DNA of 64,000 nucleotides. It comes from an uncultured Enterobacterales bacterium (lineage in GTDB: Bacteria; Pseudomonadota; Gammaproteobacteria; Enterobacterales; CALYQQ01). The translations under genes were made by a program, and so were the position numbers. Numbering within the stretch: position 1 is the first letter of the stretch; each line of letters opens with the position of its first letter. Shown here piece by piece: positions 1 to 10,171 of the stretch. The stretch is from NCBI GenBank assembly GCA_945288535.1, contig CALYQQ010000013.1:1-64000 (forward strand). The letters are read 5' to 3'. A model generated the notes under the pieces. The model had not been told where the DNA came from. It saw only the letters and a list, made by a program, of their open reading frames with translations, and did not search any database.

Positions 1-479
1 TTGTAATATTATAACTTACCTACGTAACTTTTCTTTTATATTCATCTTATATTATAAAAAATAAAAGTGTATTATTTATTAATAACAATTATTGTTTTAT
101 TAAATTAATAATAAGATTAAAATAGTATAAGTCATTATTGTATTATTACGCATATATATTTAATATAAAGTAATATTAACAGTCAAAGAAAATTTTAATT
201 TTAACATTAATATCATAGGATGAAATAAAGTGCAATAATAAAATTGTTGACTATTATTAAAGAAACAGTTTTATATCATTTACTGTATTGCATATTTAGC
301 TGAAAAATATCATAACATTATCAAATAAATTTTCATTAATTTTAGTTAGTTATAAATAATATGTTTCTATATTGAGAATTAGACATATTAGTGTAAGTTT
401 ATCTATTCAATAAAAAGCATTATTATTTATATAATTTTCAGATACAGATATTTTAAGCTAAAATAATCGATAATTATAA
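1..479. other. gene-free AT-rich spacer downstream of htpX
   Basis: This stretch is almost entirely A and T with scattered stops in all frames. I see no coding region, RNA gene or convincing repeat in it. It lies beyond the htpX terminator. Confidence 0.6.
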
Positions 480-520
480 AATAAATACCGATCTAAAATA
501 GACCTAGATCGGTATTTATT
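480..520 (-). terminator. intrinsic terminator of htpX
   Basis: A perfect 15-bp inverted repeat (arms 480-494 and 506-520, core ACCGATCT/AGATCGGT) lies 20 bp past the htpX stop. Read on the minus strand it is followed by a U-rich tract, as expected for a Rho-independent terminator. Confidence 0.75.
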
Positions 521-539
521 GGTTATTTATTGTCAGAGT

Positions 540-1406
540 TCAATGTGAATTTGGCAAATTACGTAAGGCGTCAATACGTTTATCTAAAGGAGGATGGGAT
601 AAAAATAGTTCACCAAATCGACTTTTAGCACCATTAATACAAAATGCTTGTATATTTGTAGATTCCTCAGGTTCATAGCTTAATTTTAATTTTTGTAATG
701 CAGCAATCATTTTATAACGACCAACCAAATTAGCTGAACCGGCATCAGCTCTGAATTCCCTATAACGGGAAAACCACATAGTAATAATACTCGCTAATAC
801 ACCGAAAACCATTTCTAATATAAAAGATAATATATAGTAGATACCTGAATTTGTGCTATCACTACGATCACTAGATAATGCTCTATTAATGACTTGTGCA
901 ATAAGGCGAGATAGAAAAATGACAAAAGTATTAACAACGCCTTGAAGTAAAGTCATTGTTACCATATCGCCGTTCGATATATGACTAATTTCATGTGCAA
1001 GTACGGCTTCTGCTTCATCCCTACTCATATTTTCTAATAAACTAGAACTTACGGCAACTAATGATGAATTGCGGTTTGCACCTGTAGCAAATGCGTTAAT
1101 ATCAGCAGCATAATAGATTGCTACGTCTGGCATACCGATACCAGATTGTTTTGCCAATTTAGAAACAGTATCAATAAGCCATTGTTCAGTTTCATTGCGT
1201 GGCTGTTCAATTACCTCACCATTGATTGAACGTAATGCCATTGTTTTTGATAACATTAGGGAAATTAACGAACCAGTAAAGCCAAAGACCGCTGCAAATA
1301 TCAATAACCCCATAGCACTTGCACGATCAACACCTGTAATACTTAATATAATACTGAAGACGGCAAGTACCGCTAAATTAGTAATCAAAAATAATATTAC
1401 GCGCAT
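540..1406 (-). CDS. htpX: protease HtpX, inner-membrane M48 zinc metalloprotease
   Basis: 288 residues, close to the 293 of E. coli HtpX. It is a membrane-bound zinc endoprotease that, with FtsH, degrades misfolded inner-membrane proteins under envelope stress. Two N-terminal membrane segments (about residues 4-25 and 30-52) precede the catalytic HEISH motif at residues 138-142. The third zinc ligand is probably the Glu in REFRAD near residue 217, and two more hydrophobic segments lie between them. It follows prc on the same strand after 99 bp, the E. coli order. In E. coli it is under CpxR control; I see no operator I can name here. Confidence 0.96.
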   Translation of the reverse strand: MRVILFLITNLAVLAVFSIILSITGVDRASAMGLLIFAAVFGFTGSLISLMLSKTMALRSINGEVIEQPRNETEQWLIDTVSKLAKQSGIGMPDVAIYYAADINAFATGANRNSSLVAVSSSLLENMSRDEAEAVLAHEISHISNGDMVTMTLLQGVVNTFVIFLSRLIAQVINRALSSDRSDSTNSGIYYILSFILEMVFGVLASIITMWFSRYREFRADAGSANLVGRYKMIAALQKLKLSYEPEESTNIQAFCINGAKSRFGELFLSHPPLDKRIDALRNLPNSH

Positions 1407-1444
1407 AATTTACAACACCTCATTTTGCTAATCGATAACGACAG

Positions 1445-1471
1445 ACGGTGAAGATGTTGCCTCTTCACCGT
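1445..1471 (-). terminator. hairpin between prc and htpX
   Basis: Ten-bp perfect inverted repeat (ACGGTGAAGA/TCTTCACCGT) with a 7-nt loop, in the prc-htpX gap. No U run follows it on the minus strand, so it may be a weak terminator, an mRNA-processing structure or an attenuator rather than a classical terminator. Confidence 0.45.
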
Positions 1472-1505
1472 ACTTCGTATTAAAAAGATAATACCATCAG
1501 TATTA

Positions 1506-3548
1506 TTACGTTTTTTGTAATCCAATCAGCTCTAATAAAATTTTTACTGTTTCCTCCATCCATGGATCAGGCAATTGATAATCTTTTGGTAACTCATCTA
1601 ATGATTTGAGTTTCTTTTTACCTAAACGTGTCATTCGCTCATTTAGGCGTTTTAATGCTAATTTTTCATTTTCATCCGATTCTTGCTTACGTTTTACATA
1701 ATTAAGAGATAGTACTTTTCGTTTTTTCTGTTCAATAAAAAAATTAATATCTTCTTGAATAGCATGAAATTCAGGGTCATTTGCAATACGAGCTTGGTGA
1801 TGTTCAATTAATATTGGTAAGACTTTTGATATATCACCTAATTTTTTATAATTAGCAGCAGAAATACTATCCCAAGGTAACGGATTATGTTCATACTTTT
1901 CGCCAAGCTCCATAAAGCTTTTTATAGAAGACATCTTAATATCTGGTTCTACACCCTTTAATTGTGTACTACCCCCATTAATTCGGTAAAATTTTTCATT
2001 GGTATACAGTAAAGATCCAAACTCTTGCCATTCAGGGTGTAATAACCAATCAAACTGACGTTGCAAAGATGTTGCACTTTGTACAGTGCCTTTGCCAAAG
2101 GTTGTTTCACCAATAATAATTGCCCGACCATAGTCTTGCATAGCTGCAGCAAAAATTTCTGATGCAGATGCACTAAGCCGATCAACTAATACCACCATGG
2201 GGCCAAGATAAGTGACATTACTATTATTTGTTGTTTCAGGTGTCTTGCCATTACTTAATACATTGACTGTTTTGTCATCGCTTAGTTTAACTTGAACAAT
2301 AGGTCCTTGTGGGGCAAAAATACCAGATAATCTTATTACTTCAGCTAATTCACCACCACCATTTGAACGTAAATCAACAATAACACCAGAAACATTATCT
2401 TTAGGCAACTGCTGCACTAACGCAAGAAGATCATTGGATACCCCTTGATAAAAACTAGGAATTGTTATCACAGCAATTTTTTGGGTACCTACTGTTTTAA
2501 TATTTTTCTTCGCTTTACTATCTTCCAGTTTAATAATATCACGTGTTATAGTGACTATTTTGGTTTTTGTTCCCTTTCCTGCTGGTAAAATTTCCAATCG
2601 AACTTTAGTTCCTCTTGGACCTTTAATTAACGCGACAACATCATTAAGTTCCCAGCCAATAACATCAACTATAGCCTTATTACCTTCTGCTACCCCAATA
2701 ATTTGGTCACCAACATTTAATTGTTTACTTCTTGCTGCAGGACCACCAGGAATTAGTGCGTTAATCTGAATATTATCAGCTGTAGCTTGCAAAGTTGCAC
2801 CTATCCCACTAAAAGATAAACGCATAGCCACATTAAAGTCTTCAGTATATTTAGGCGACAAGTAACTGGTATGTGGATCAAGCTCTTGTGTGAAGGCATT
2901 CATAAACGTTTGAAATACATCTTCACTTTTAGTTTTACGTAACCGCAATAAACGTGATTCATAACGTTTTATTAGCATTGATTTAATTTGTTTAGGATCT
3001 TTATTAGCTAATTTTAAGTTTAATGCGTCAAATTTTATCCGTTTTTGCCAAAGAATATTTAACTCATCACGATTTTGGGGCCATGGTGCTTTGCTACGAT
3101 CTACTTCAATATAGCTGTCATCATCGAAAGTTAATGATTCATTATTCTTTAATAAAGATAATGCGTACTCATAACGTTCAATATGTTTTTTTAGCATTGC
3201 GTTATACATTATATATACTGAATTGAGCAAACCAGTCTTTAGTTCATCATCTAAACTATTTTGATAACGCGCAAAAGACGTTATATCTTGAGCAGTAAAA
3301 ATATCACGACGATAATCCAATAAATCAAGATAACGGTTAAATATTCTCTGCGATAACGCATTATCAAGTTCAAAATGAATGAAATGAGAGGATAGTAAAC
3401 GATTAACAATACGTTTGCTTACTGTAGCATGTTGTGCTTCCTGAGTTAAAACAGGTATTGACGCACGATTATTAGCATAACTACTATAACTAATTAAATT
3501 AACGACAAATAAAACCGTTACACCAAAAAGCCTGACAAGTTTATTCAT
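1506..3548 (-). CDS. prc: tail-specific protease Prc (Tsp), periplasmic C-terminal processing peptidase
   Basis: 680 residues against 682 in E. coli. Prc is a periplasmic S41 serine protease that trims the PBP3 (FtsI) C-terminus and, with NlpI, degrades the hydrolase MepS. A signal peptide covers about residues 1-25. An N-terminal helical domain, a PDZ domain (about 240-325, beginning near SFSGIGATL) and the protease core follow. The catalytic Ser sits in the SASEIF segment and the Lys in TTFGKGTV, roughly 25 residues later near position 475. A long charged C-terminal helical tail is normal for this family. It starts 20 bp after proQ, so proQ-prc-htpX probably form one transcript. Confidence 0.96.
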   Translation of the reverse strand: MNKLVRLFGVTVLFVVNLISYSSYANNRASIPVLTQEAQHATVSKRIVNRLLSSHFIHFELDNALSQRIFNRYLDLLDYRRDIFTAQDITSFARYQNSLDDELKTGLLNSVYIMYNAMLKKHIERYEYALSLLKNNESLTFDDDSYIEVDRSKAPWPQNRDELNILWQKRIKFDALNLKLANKDPKQIKSMLIKRYESRLLRLRKTKSEDVFQTFMNAFTQELDPHTSYLSPKYTEDFNVAMRLSFSGIGATLQATADNIQINALIPGGPAARSKQLNVGDQIIGVAEGNKAIVDVIGWELNDVVALIKGPRGTKVRLEILPAGKGTKTKIVTITRDIIKLEDSKAKKNIKTVGTQKIAVITIPSFYQGVSNDLLALVQQLPKDNVSGVIVDLRSNGGGELAEVIRLSGIFAPQGPIVQVKLSDDKTVNVLSNGKTPETTNNSNVTYLGPMVVLVDRLSASASEIFAAAMQDYGRAIIIGETTFGKGTVQSATSLQRQFDWLLHPEWQEFGSLLYTNEKFYRINGGSTQLKGVEPDIKMSSIKSFMELGEKYEHNPLPWDSISAANYKKLGDISKVLPILIEHHQARIANDPEFHAIQEDINFFIEQKKRKVLSLNYVKRKQESDENEKLALKRLNERMTRLGKKKLKSLDELPKDYQLPDPWMEETVKILLELIGLQKT

Positions 3549-3568
3549 GCTGAAGAAAAACTCCGGAA

Positions 3569-4252
3569 TTATAATTGAATATGTTCTGCACGAACAAGCA
3601 TTGCCATTCCTGACGCAAGCTGTACACGAGCACCATCCTTAACAATTTCAAGAATAGTCGCTTCTATTGCTTTTTGCCCCGCTTTTACACGAACATATTG
3701 ACCAACTTTCAAGTTGGCAATTTCACTTTTAGAAATTGGGTTGCTGTTAATATGCGATTTTTTAAAACTCTTCTTCGCTTTAGTACCAGATGATGGTGAT
3801 TTTTTTGATTCGACCATAACAGGCTTCTTCGCTGTTCTTTTCTTTTGTTCAATTGTCTTATGTGGCACCTTTGACGCTTCATTGGCTTTATGTACCTTTT
3901 TCTGCTCTAATTTTTGCAATTGAATTCTTGCTTTTGCTTCTTCCAATTGTTTACGCGCATATTCAACATGTTGCTCGTCTAGTATACCACAAGGATTCCC
4001 ATCAAGATCAACACGTTGTGTTCCTGCTTTAATACCATAGAGATATCGCCAGCTTGTAGTATAGAGACGTAATGCTGTTCTGAGTTGAGTTTTACTTATA
4101 CAACTGTTCTCTCCAAGGCGATTCACTATATCCTGAAAAATCCCTATTTTTAGGGGTTTCGCTTCACCTTCAGCAAGAAAGCAACGAGGGAACTCTTTCG
4201 CTAAATATACAATTACTTCTTTACTATTATTCAGTTTAGGTTGTTTTTCCAT
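3569..4252 (-). CDS. proQ: RNA chaperone ProQ
   Basis: 227 residues from the ATG at 4252, preceded by AGGA at 6-nt spacing. An upstream in-frame start would add five residues absent from E. coli ProQ, which begins MENQPKLN. The N-terminal FinO/ProQ domain (about 1-120) binds structured 3' ends of sRNAs and mRNAs. A Lys/Ser-rich linker (about 120-175) joins it to a C-terminal Tudor-like domain ending MLVRAEHIQL. It is the first gene of proQ-prc-htpX. The upstream msrC neighbour of E. coli is absent. Confidence 0.95.
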   Translation of the reverse strand: MEKQPKLNNSKEVIVYLAKEFPRCFLAEGEAKPLKIGIFQDIVNRLGENSCISKTQLRTALRLYTTSWRYLYGIKAGTQRVDLDGNPCGILDEQHVEYARKQLEEAKARIQLQKLEQKKVHKANEASKVPHKTIEQKKRTAKKPVMVESKKSPSSGTKAKKSFKKSHINSNPISKSEIANLKVGQYVRVKAGQKAIEATILEIVKDGARVQLASGMAMLVRAEHIQL

Positions 4253-4623
4253 GAAATATCCTAACAAACAACAAATTAGCTAATTATTAGCAGCCAGTAT
4301 CATTAATAAGTAGTTTAATAAAATTAATAAAAATATAGTAGTATTAATTAAGCTTAAAAATATATTTTAAAAAACTATTTTTAAAATATATTTTATCATT
4401 AATTAAACTTTATGGTAAAACAGTACATTAGTATATAGTAATGTTATTTTACCGTCCTCGTCATTTTTAATGCTATTCTATATGAAAAATCCCCATAACT
4501 CTATCTTACCAAAATAGTCACTATTTGTTTAATCTAATGTTTAGCATTCATAAGATAATATTATTAATATATTACACTTTATATATTTTATTTTTATTTA
4601 AATTAAATATGACATAATAAAAT
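4253..4623. other. AT-rich spacer between proQ and yciH
   Basis: About 370 bp without a gene, at the junction of two blocks that are far apart in E. coli. It should hold the proQ promoter and the end of the pyrF-yciH transcript. Its one striking feature is the AT-only hairpin at 4357-4394. Confidence 0.5.
4357..4394. repeat. 17-bp perfect AT-only inverted repeat
   Basis: Arms 4357-4373 and 4378-4394 are perfectly complementary around a 4-nt ACTA loop and consist solely of A and T. The outer 14 bp of each arm contain AAAATATATTTT, itself palindromic. It could be a terminator for yciH, a DNA-bending site or chance in AT-rich DNA. Confidence 0.5.
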
Positions 4624-4959
4624 TTATCCACCGCAATATTTTACTATAAAACCTTTCACTTCAAGTATCTGTTTTAACTCTGATCTTTTATCTCCTTGGA
4701 TTTCAATACAACCTTCTTTTATGGCACCACCACAACCGCACTTTTTCTTTAGTTCTGCAGCAAGTAGTTTTAATGTCTTATCATCCAAATCTAAACCGGC
4801 AATGACACATACGCTTTTCCCTTTTCTGCCACTTTTTTGATGCTGAATACGAATAATACCATCACTTTTTGTTCTTGGCGTAACAGATTTTTCCTTTTCA
4901 ATAATGATCTTACCGACATCAGTTGAATAAACTAATGGATTATCATTTTGCTTAAACAT
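4624..4959 (-). CDS. yciH: SUI1-family translation factor YciH
   Basis: 111 residues (E. coli YciH 108). It resembles eukaryotic eIF1 and influences the fidelity of start-codon and initiator-tRNA selection. The SUI1 core occupies about residues 35-110, with the characteristic KKKCGCGGAIKEGCIEIQGD segment and a C-terminal FIVKYCGG. It begins only 5 bp after the pyrF stop, matching the E. coli pyrF-yciH operon. Confidence 0.93.
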   Translation of the reverse strand: MFKQNDNPLVYSTDVGKIIIEKEKSVTPRTKSDGIIRIQHQKSGRKGKSVCVIAGLDLDDKTLKLLAAELKKKCGCGGAIKEGCIEIQGDKRSELKQILEVKGFIVKYCGG

Positions 4960-4964
4960 TGCCT

Positions 4965-5666
4965 TTATATCTCACTTAATTGATTTATTATATTTGCTAG
5001 AACAGCTTTAGGATCAAATGCTGTTGTAATAGGCCGCCCTATGACAAGAAAATCTGCACCATTTGCTATAGCTTGTTTTGGTAACATAACCCGTTTTTGA
5101 TCATCTGCTTTCGCTTCTTCTAATCGAATTCCTGGTGTAACTAACTGGAAATTAGCGCCAAACCGTTGTTTGAATAATTTTGCTTCATGGGCTGAACAGA
5201 CAACACCATCTAAACCTGCATTTTTCGTTAAACTTGCTAATGTTTCTGCATATGCTATTAGTGATAACGATAAACCTAAATCTTTTAAATCCTTTTGTTC
5301 TATACTGGTTAAAACAGTGACAGCAATTAATTTTGGTGCATTTTTTCCATAAGATAATAGTGCATTTTTAGCGGCTTCCATCATACGATAACCACCTGAT
5401 GCATGGACATTAACCATCCAAACACCTAAATCAGCGGCAGCTGAAACTGCTTTTGCTACTGTATTGGGTATATCATGAAATTTTAAATCTAAAAAAATAT
5501 CAAACCCTTTTTGCTGCAAATGCGTGATAAAAGCTGGACCAAAACGCGTAAACATTTCTTTACCGATTTTTAATCGACAATCTTGAGGTGTTAATTGATC
5601 AATTAAAGCAAGTGCTTGATCTTTGTTATCATAATCAAGTGCAATAATAATGGGTGAACTAGACAT
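4965..5666 (-). CDS. pyrF: orotidine 5'-phosphate decarboxylase
   Basis: 233 residues from the ATG at 5666, which has GAGA about 8 nt upstream; an in-frame TTG four codons earlier is less likely. PyrF decarboxylates OMP to UMP, the last step of de novo pyrimidine synthesis. The TIM-barrel signature [10 protein letters not shown] (about residue 65) carries the catalytic Lys/Asp set. [16 protein letters not shown] and VIGRPI phosphate-binding segments are intact. It lies between lapB and yciH as in E. coli, though about 180 bp separate it from lapB here. Confidence 0.96.
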   Translation of the reverse strand: MSSSPIIIALDYDNKDQALALIDQLTPQDCRLKIGKEMFTRFGPAFITHLQQKGFDIFLDLKFHDIPNTVAKAVSAAADLGVWMVNVHASGGYRMMEAAKNALLSYGKNAPKLIAVTVLTSIEQKDLKDLGLSLSLIAYAETLASLTKNAGLDGVVCSAHEAKLFKQRFGANFQLVTPGIRLEEAKADDQKRVMLPKQAIANGADFLVIGRPITTAFDPKAVLANIINQLSEI

Positions 5667-5848
5667 TAAATTTCTCAATAAGATTGAATAATAAAGTTAA
5701 TTATTAACATAGACTAACACACTGATAGTTAAATGAAAATTAATAAGCTATCTCAATATAGATAAAAGTTGTATCAATGTTAATTACGTTATTATTTTAA
5801 CCAATTATCTGACAATGTTACATTAGAAGATTATTGTTAAATAATCAG

Positions 5849-7021
5849 TTAATTACTACCTTCAACCCCTCGTATCAGCTTTATCGTAGCCCAGGATCGA
5901 CAAGACGGACATAACCAATAGAGTGAATGCGATGTAAAACCACATTTTTCACAACGATATCTTGGTTTAATTTTAATTTGTTTTTCAACGATATCTCTTA
6001 GTAAAATTAGGCTTTCTTTAGCGCGTCCGTTTTCAGCTTCAGCTAAATGATAATTAATTAACCGATGAAATAGTGGCATGGAGGGGTGACGCTGTAATTG
6101 ACGATTAACAAATAATTGAGCTGTCTCATTACCCTCATATTTTTCTAACATATCGGCCATCATTAATTCGGCAACTGAACAATCACAGGTTGAAAGACAT
6201 GTTTTTAAAAATGCCATCCATTCATCACTTTTATTTAACCGTTGAAAACAATCACGTAATATAATAAGTGCTTCACTTATAAAATCTTTATCTTGTTCAA
6301 GAACATATTTTAAGACGGTAATTGCTTGTTTATCTTTATGTCGAGCAATCCAAATTCGCCCAAGGATAATGGATGCTCGAGCACAATGTGGATCGACATT
6401 TAGTGCTTTTTTTAATATAGGTTCTGCTTTATCCAGATCATCAACTCCCATACTTTGCAATGCTAGCTCACAATAATATTGACTGATATATTGCTTAAAT
6501 TCTTTTTTGCCTAATTTAACTAGTCTTTCTGCTATATCAATGGCTTTGGACCAATCACTAGTGGATTGATAAATCATTAATAATTGTTGTAATGCATTGA
6601 GCTGAAAATCATCTTCATTTAATAATTGATTAAACATCTCTTCAGCGCGATCATACAAACCTGCCGCAAGGTAATCACGTCCCAACTCCTGAATAGCCAA
6701 TAATCGTTGATCGAAAGAAAATGAAGTGCTTTCCATTAATGACTGATGAACGCGAATAGCCTTATCAACTTCTCCCCGGGATCGAAATAAATTTCCTAGT
6801 GTGATATGAGCTTCGAAAGTACCACTATCTTCTTTCAACATATCAACAAAGTGATTTACAGCTTTATCTTGCTGATTAGAAAGAAGAAAATCAAGGCCAT
6901 CAACATATTCTCTAGATATTTTGTAAGCTTCTTGTTGTTTATTTTGCAAAACACTACGCTGTCCCATATACCAACCATACGCGGCAGCAATAGGTAATAA
7001 AAGAAACAACAATTCAAGCAT
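5849..7021 (-). CDS. lapB: lipopolysaccharide assembly protein LapB (YciM)
   Basis: 390 residues against 389 in E. coli. LapB is anchored to the inner membrane and presents LpxC to FtsH, setting the balance between LPS and phospholipid synthesis. One N-terminal membrane segment (about 3-18) is followed by a run of TPR units (about 35-330). A C-terminal rubredoxin-type metal knuckle has CEKCGF and CPSC near residues 357-374. It starts 7 bp after lapA, so the two are co-transcribed. Confidence 0.96.
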   Translation of the reverse strand: MLELLFLLLPIAAAYGWYMGQRSVLQNKQQEAYKISREYVDGLDFLLSNQQDKAVNHFVDMLKEDSGTFEAHITLGNLFRSRGEVDKAIRVHQSLMESTSFSFDQRLLAIQELGRDYLAAGLYDRAEEMFNQLLNEDDFQLNALQQLLMIYQSTSDWSKAIDIAERLVKLGKKEFKQYISQYYCELALQSMGVDDLDKAEPILKKALNVDPHCARASIILGRIWIARHKDKQAITVLKYVLEQDKDFISEALIILRDCFQRLNKSDEWMAFLKTCLSTCDCSVAELMMADMLEKYEGNETAQLFVNRQLQRHPSMPLFHRLINYHLAEAENGRAKESLILLRDIVEKQIKIKPRYRCEKCGFTSHSLYWLCPSCRSWATIKLIRGVEGSN

Positions 7022-7028
7022 AACTAAA

Positions 7029-7358
7029 TTAGCCTTTAATAACTTCAGATGAAGAAGCTGCTTTTGTAATGGCCATTGTTTCGTTTTTCACTTGGATTTT
7101 ATTTTGCTGTTCTTTAAGTTTTTTTAATTTATTTTCACTATGACGTAATCTAAAGCGTAAGCGCATATAAAACAATCCGGTTAATAACCATCCAATAACT
7201 AGCCCTAAACCAAATAGCACAGCTAGCAATGTAGGTAATGAGTATGTTCCTTTTGCTATAAGGAAATTAAACTCAACAAGTTGAGAGTTTTGCATACCTA
7301 ATGTAACCGAGATGATCACAATTATAAGTAGAAATATAAGACTTAAAATAGACTTCAC
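7029..7358 (-). CDS. lapA: lipopolysaccharide assembly protein LapA (YciS)
   Basis: 109 residues (E. coli about 102). This small inner-membrane protein partners LapB in LPS assembly. Two membrane segments (about 3-21 and 42-66) with an intervening periplasmic loop are followed by a basic coiled-coil-like tail rich in Lys, Arg and Gln. The DUF1049 pattern GMQNSQLVEFNFLIA is clear. In E. coli pgpB precedes lapA; here it is missing and a 720-bp spacer sits in its place. Confidence 0.93.
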   Translation of the reverse strand: MKSILSLIFLLIIVIISVTLGMQNSQLVEFNFLIAKGTYSLPTLLAVLFGLGLVIGWLLTGLFYMRLRFRLRHSENKLKKLKEQQNKIQVKNETMAITKAASSSEVIKG

Positions 7359-8078
7359 AATGCTACCTTATGTTGATGATGTTTAACATATATACCGTCT
7401 GACGATACTCGCTTAGTAAAAAGCACTATATGTAATGCTATTAGATACAGTACACTTTGATTTTAATAGCATTTGATTATGAGCATAAAATAGGTGTTAA
7501 CGGGCCACTCTCTCATAATAAAACTATTCGCATTGCCTCATAACGCTCGATTTTATTTATTATCACAACAATTTTTGTAATTAATTATAAAATAAGCAAC
7601 TATCATTAGCATAGATGTTTATAACACTATAATAGTGTGTTTACCATAGAAAGATAATCATAACATCACCGTCACCATTAATTCCCAATGAAATATGAAT
7701 AAAATAGTCTTATTATGGAAAAACATACTATGTTTTGTAAGATGTTAGCTTACCTTTTGATTATTCAGTCTTGCTGTTAGATTATCATAGCAGAATGTCT
7801 CTTAATTTAATCTAACTTATTTAAGTAAAATTGACCTATACCATATTAGCATTGGCAAAAATTTAAGTTCAAATTTCTTTCACGTAACGTCATTATCTTA
7901 ATTAATTTATAAAATGATTAAGTCATGTCATATTTAAACACATAGCAGATGTCATTTCGAGTAAGTACAACTAACAAAATATTATGTTATAGTATGATGG
8001 CCTTATTATGGAATTAGGTTATTAAAACATCCTCTATATGCCAAGCAAATATAATTAGGTGTCAAACTGGAGTTAATT
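7359..8078. other. gene-free divergent spacer lapA/ribA
   Basis: 720 bp between divergent lapA and ribA. E. coli has pgpB here, of similar size, but I could not recognise a phosphatase motif in any frame. The segment must contain the promoters of both transcripts. A possible -10 element (TATAGT) occurs near 7987, and ribA has a GGAG ribosome-binding site. Confidence 0.5.
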
Positions 8079-8675
8079 ATGCAACTAAAAAAGGTAGCTC
8101 AAGCTAAGCTACCAACCCCTTGGGGTGAATTTATTATGGTTGGATTCGAAGAGTTAAAAACGGGTCGAGATCATTTAGCCTTAGTTTTTGGTGATATATC
8201 CGGCAATGAACCCGTATTAACGCGTATACATTCAGAATGTCTAACCGGAGATGCTTTATTTAGTTTAAGATGTGATTGTGGTTTTCAATTAGAAGCATCA
8301 CTAAAAAAAATTACTTCAACGGGAAGAGGTGTCCTACTTTATCACCGGCAAGAAGGACGAAATATAGGGTTACTAAATAAAATACGTGCCTACGCTTTAC
8401 AAGATCTTGGCGCCGATACAGTAGAAGCAAATCATCAATTAGGATTTGCTGCTGATGAACGGGATTTTACATTATGTGCAGATATGCTCCAGCTATTAAA
8501 TATAACTTCAATAAAATTATTAACAAATAATCCTAAAAAAATAGATGTATTATCAGCAACAGGCATTAATATTGTTGAACGCATTCCTCTAGAAGTTGGT
8601 CGAAACTCGAATAACGAAAATTATCTAAATACTAAAGCTATAAAGATGGGACATTTATTGCAAAAGAAACACTGA
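8079..8675 (+). CDS. ribA: GTP cyclohydrolase II
   Basis: 198 residues (E. coli 196), highly similar throughout. It opens the imidazole ring of GTP, the first committed step of riboflavin synthesis. Zinc ligands are in the segment [17 protein letters not shown] (Cys near 54, 65 and 67). The GTP-binding stretches [21 protein letters not shown] and LLTNNPKKI are intact. It is a lone gene between divergent lapA and convergent cysB. acnA, its E. coli neighbour on the cysB side, is absent. Confidence 0.97.
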   Translation: MQLKKVAQAKLPTPWGEFIMVGFEELKTGRDHLALVFGDISGNEPVLTRIHSECLTGDALFSLRCDCGFQLEASLKKITSTGRGVLLYHRQEGRNIGLLNKIRAYALQDLGADTVEANHQLGFAADERDFTLCADMLQLLNITSIKLLTNNPKKIDVLSATGINIVERIPLEVGRNSNNENYLNTKAIKMGHLLQKKH

Positions 8676-8704
8676 TTTATAGCCGCATCATGCGGCTATA
8701 AATC
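8674..8704. terminator. ribA terminator, probably bidirectional with cysB
   Basis: A 13-bp GC-containing stem (GATTTATAGCCGC/GCGGCTATAAATC) overlaps the ribA stop codon. The plus side lacks a U run. On the minus strand the stem is followed by a T-rich stretch, so it may also end leftward cysB transcripts. Confidence 0.65.
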
Positions 8705-8850
8705 AAGCTTATCGTGTGATATTACTTTTCTTGGTTTATACCGTTATTTATAATATAAACACCTTTATGCTAGTTAATGCTAGGCGTATAACAGATTTAA
8801 TATATATTGACATAGCTGTTTACGTAAATAATGATTAAGCGTGAATTTTA

Positions 8851-10171
<1,321 letters not shown>

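Noticed and set aside
7359..8078. Possible pgpB pseudogene
   Set aside because: Position and length fit, but I could not recognise the acid-phosphatase motifs (PSGH-type) in any frame.
7900..8078. FMN riboswitch upstream of ribA
   Set aside because: No conserved FMN-element pairing or core sequence is recognisable; in enterics that element precedes ribB, not ribA.
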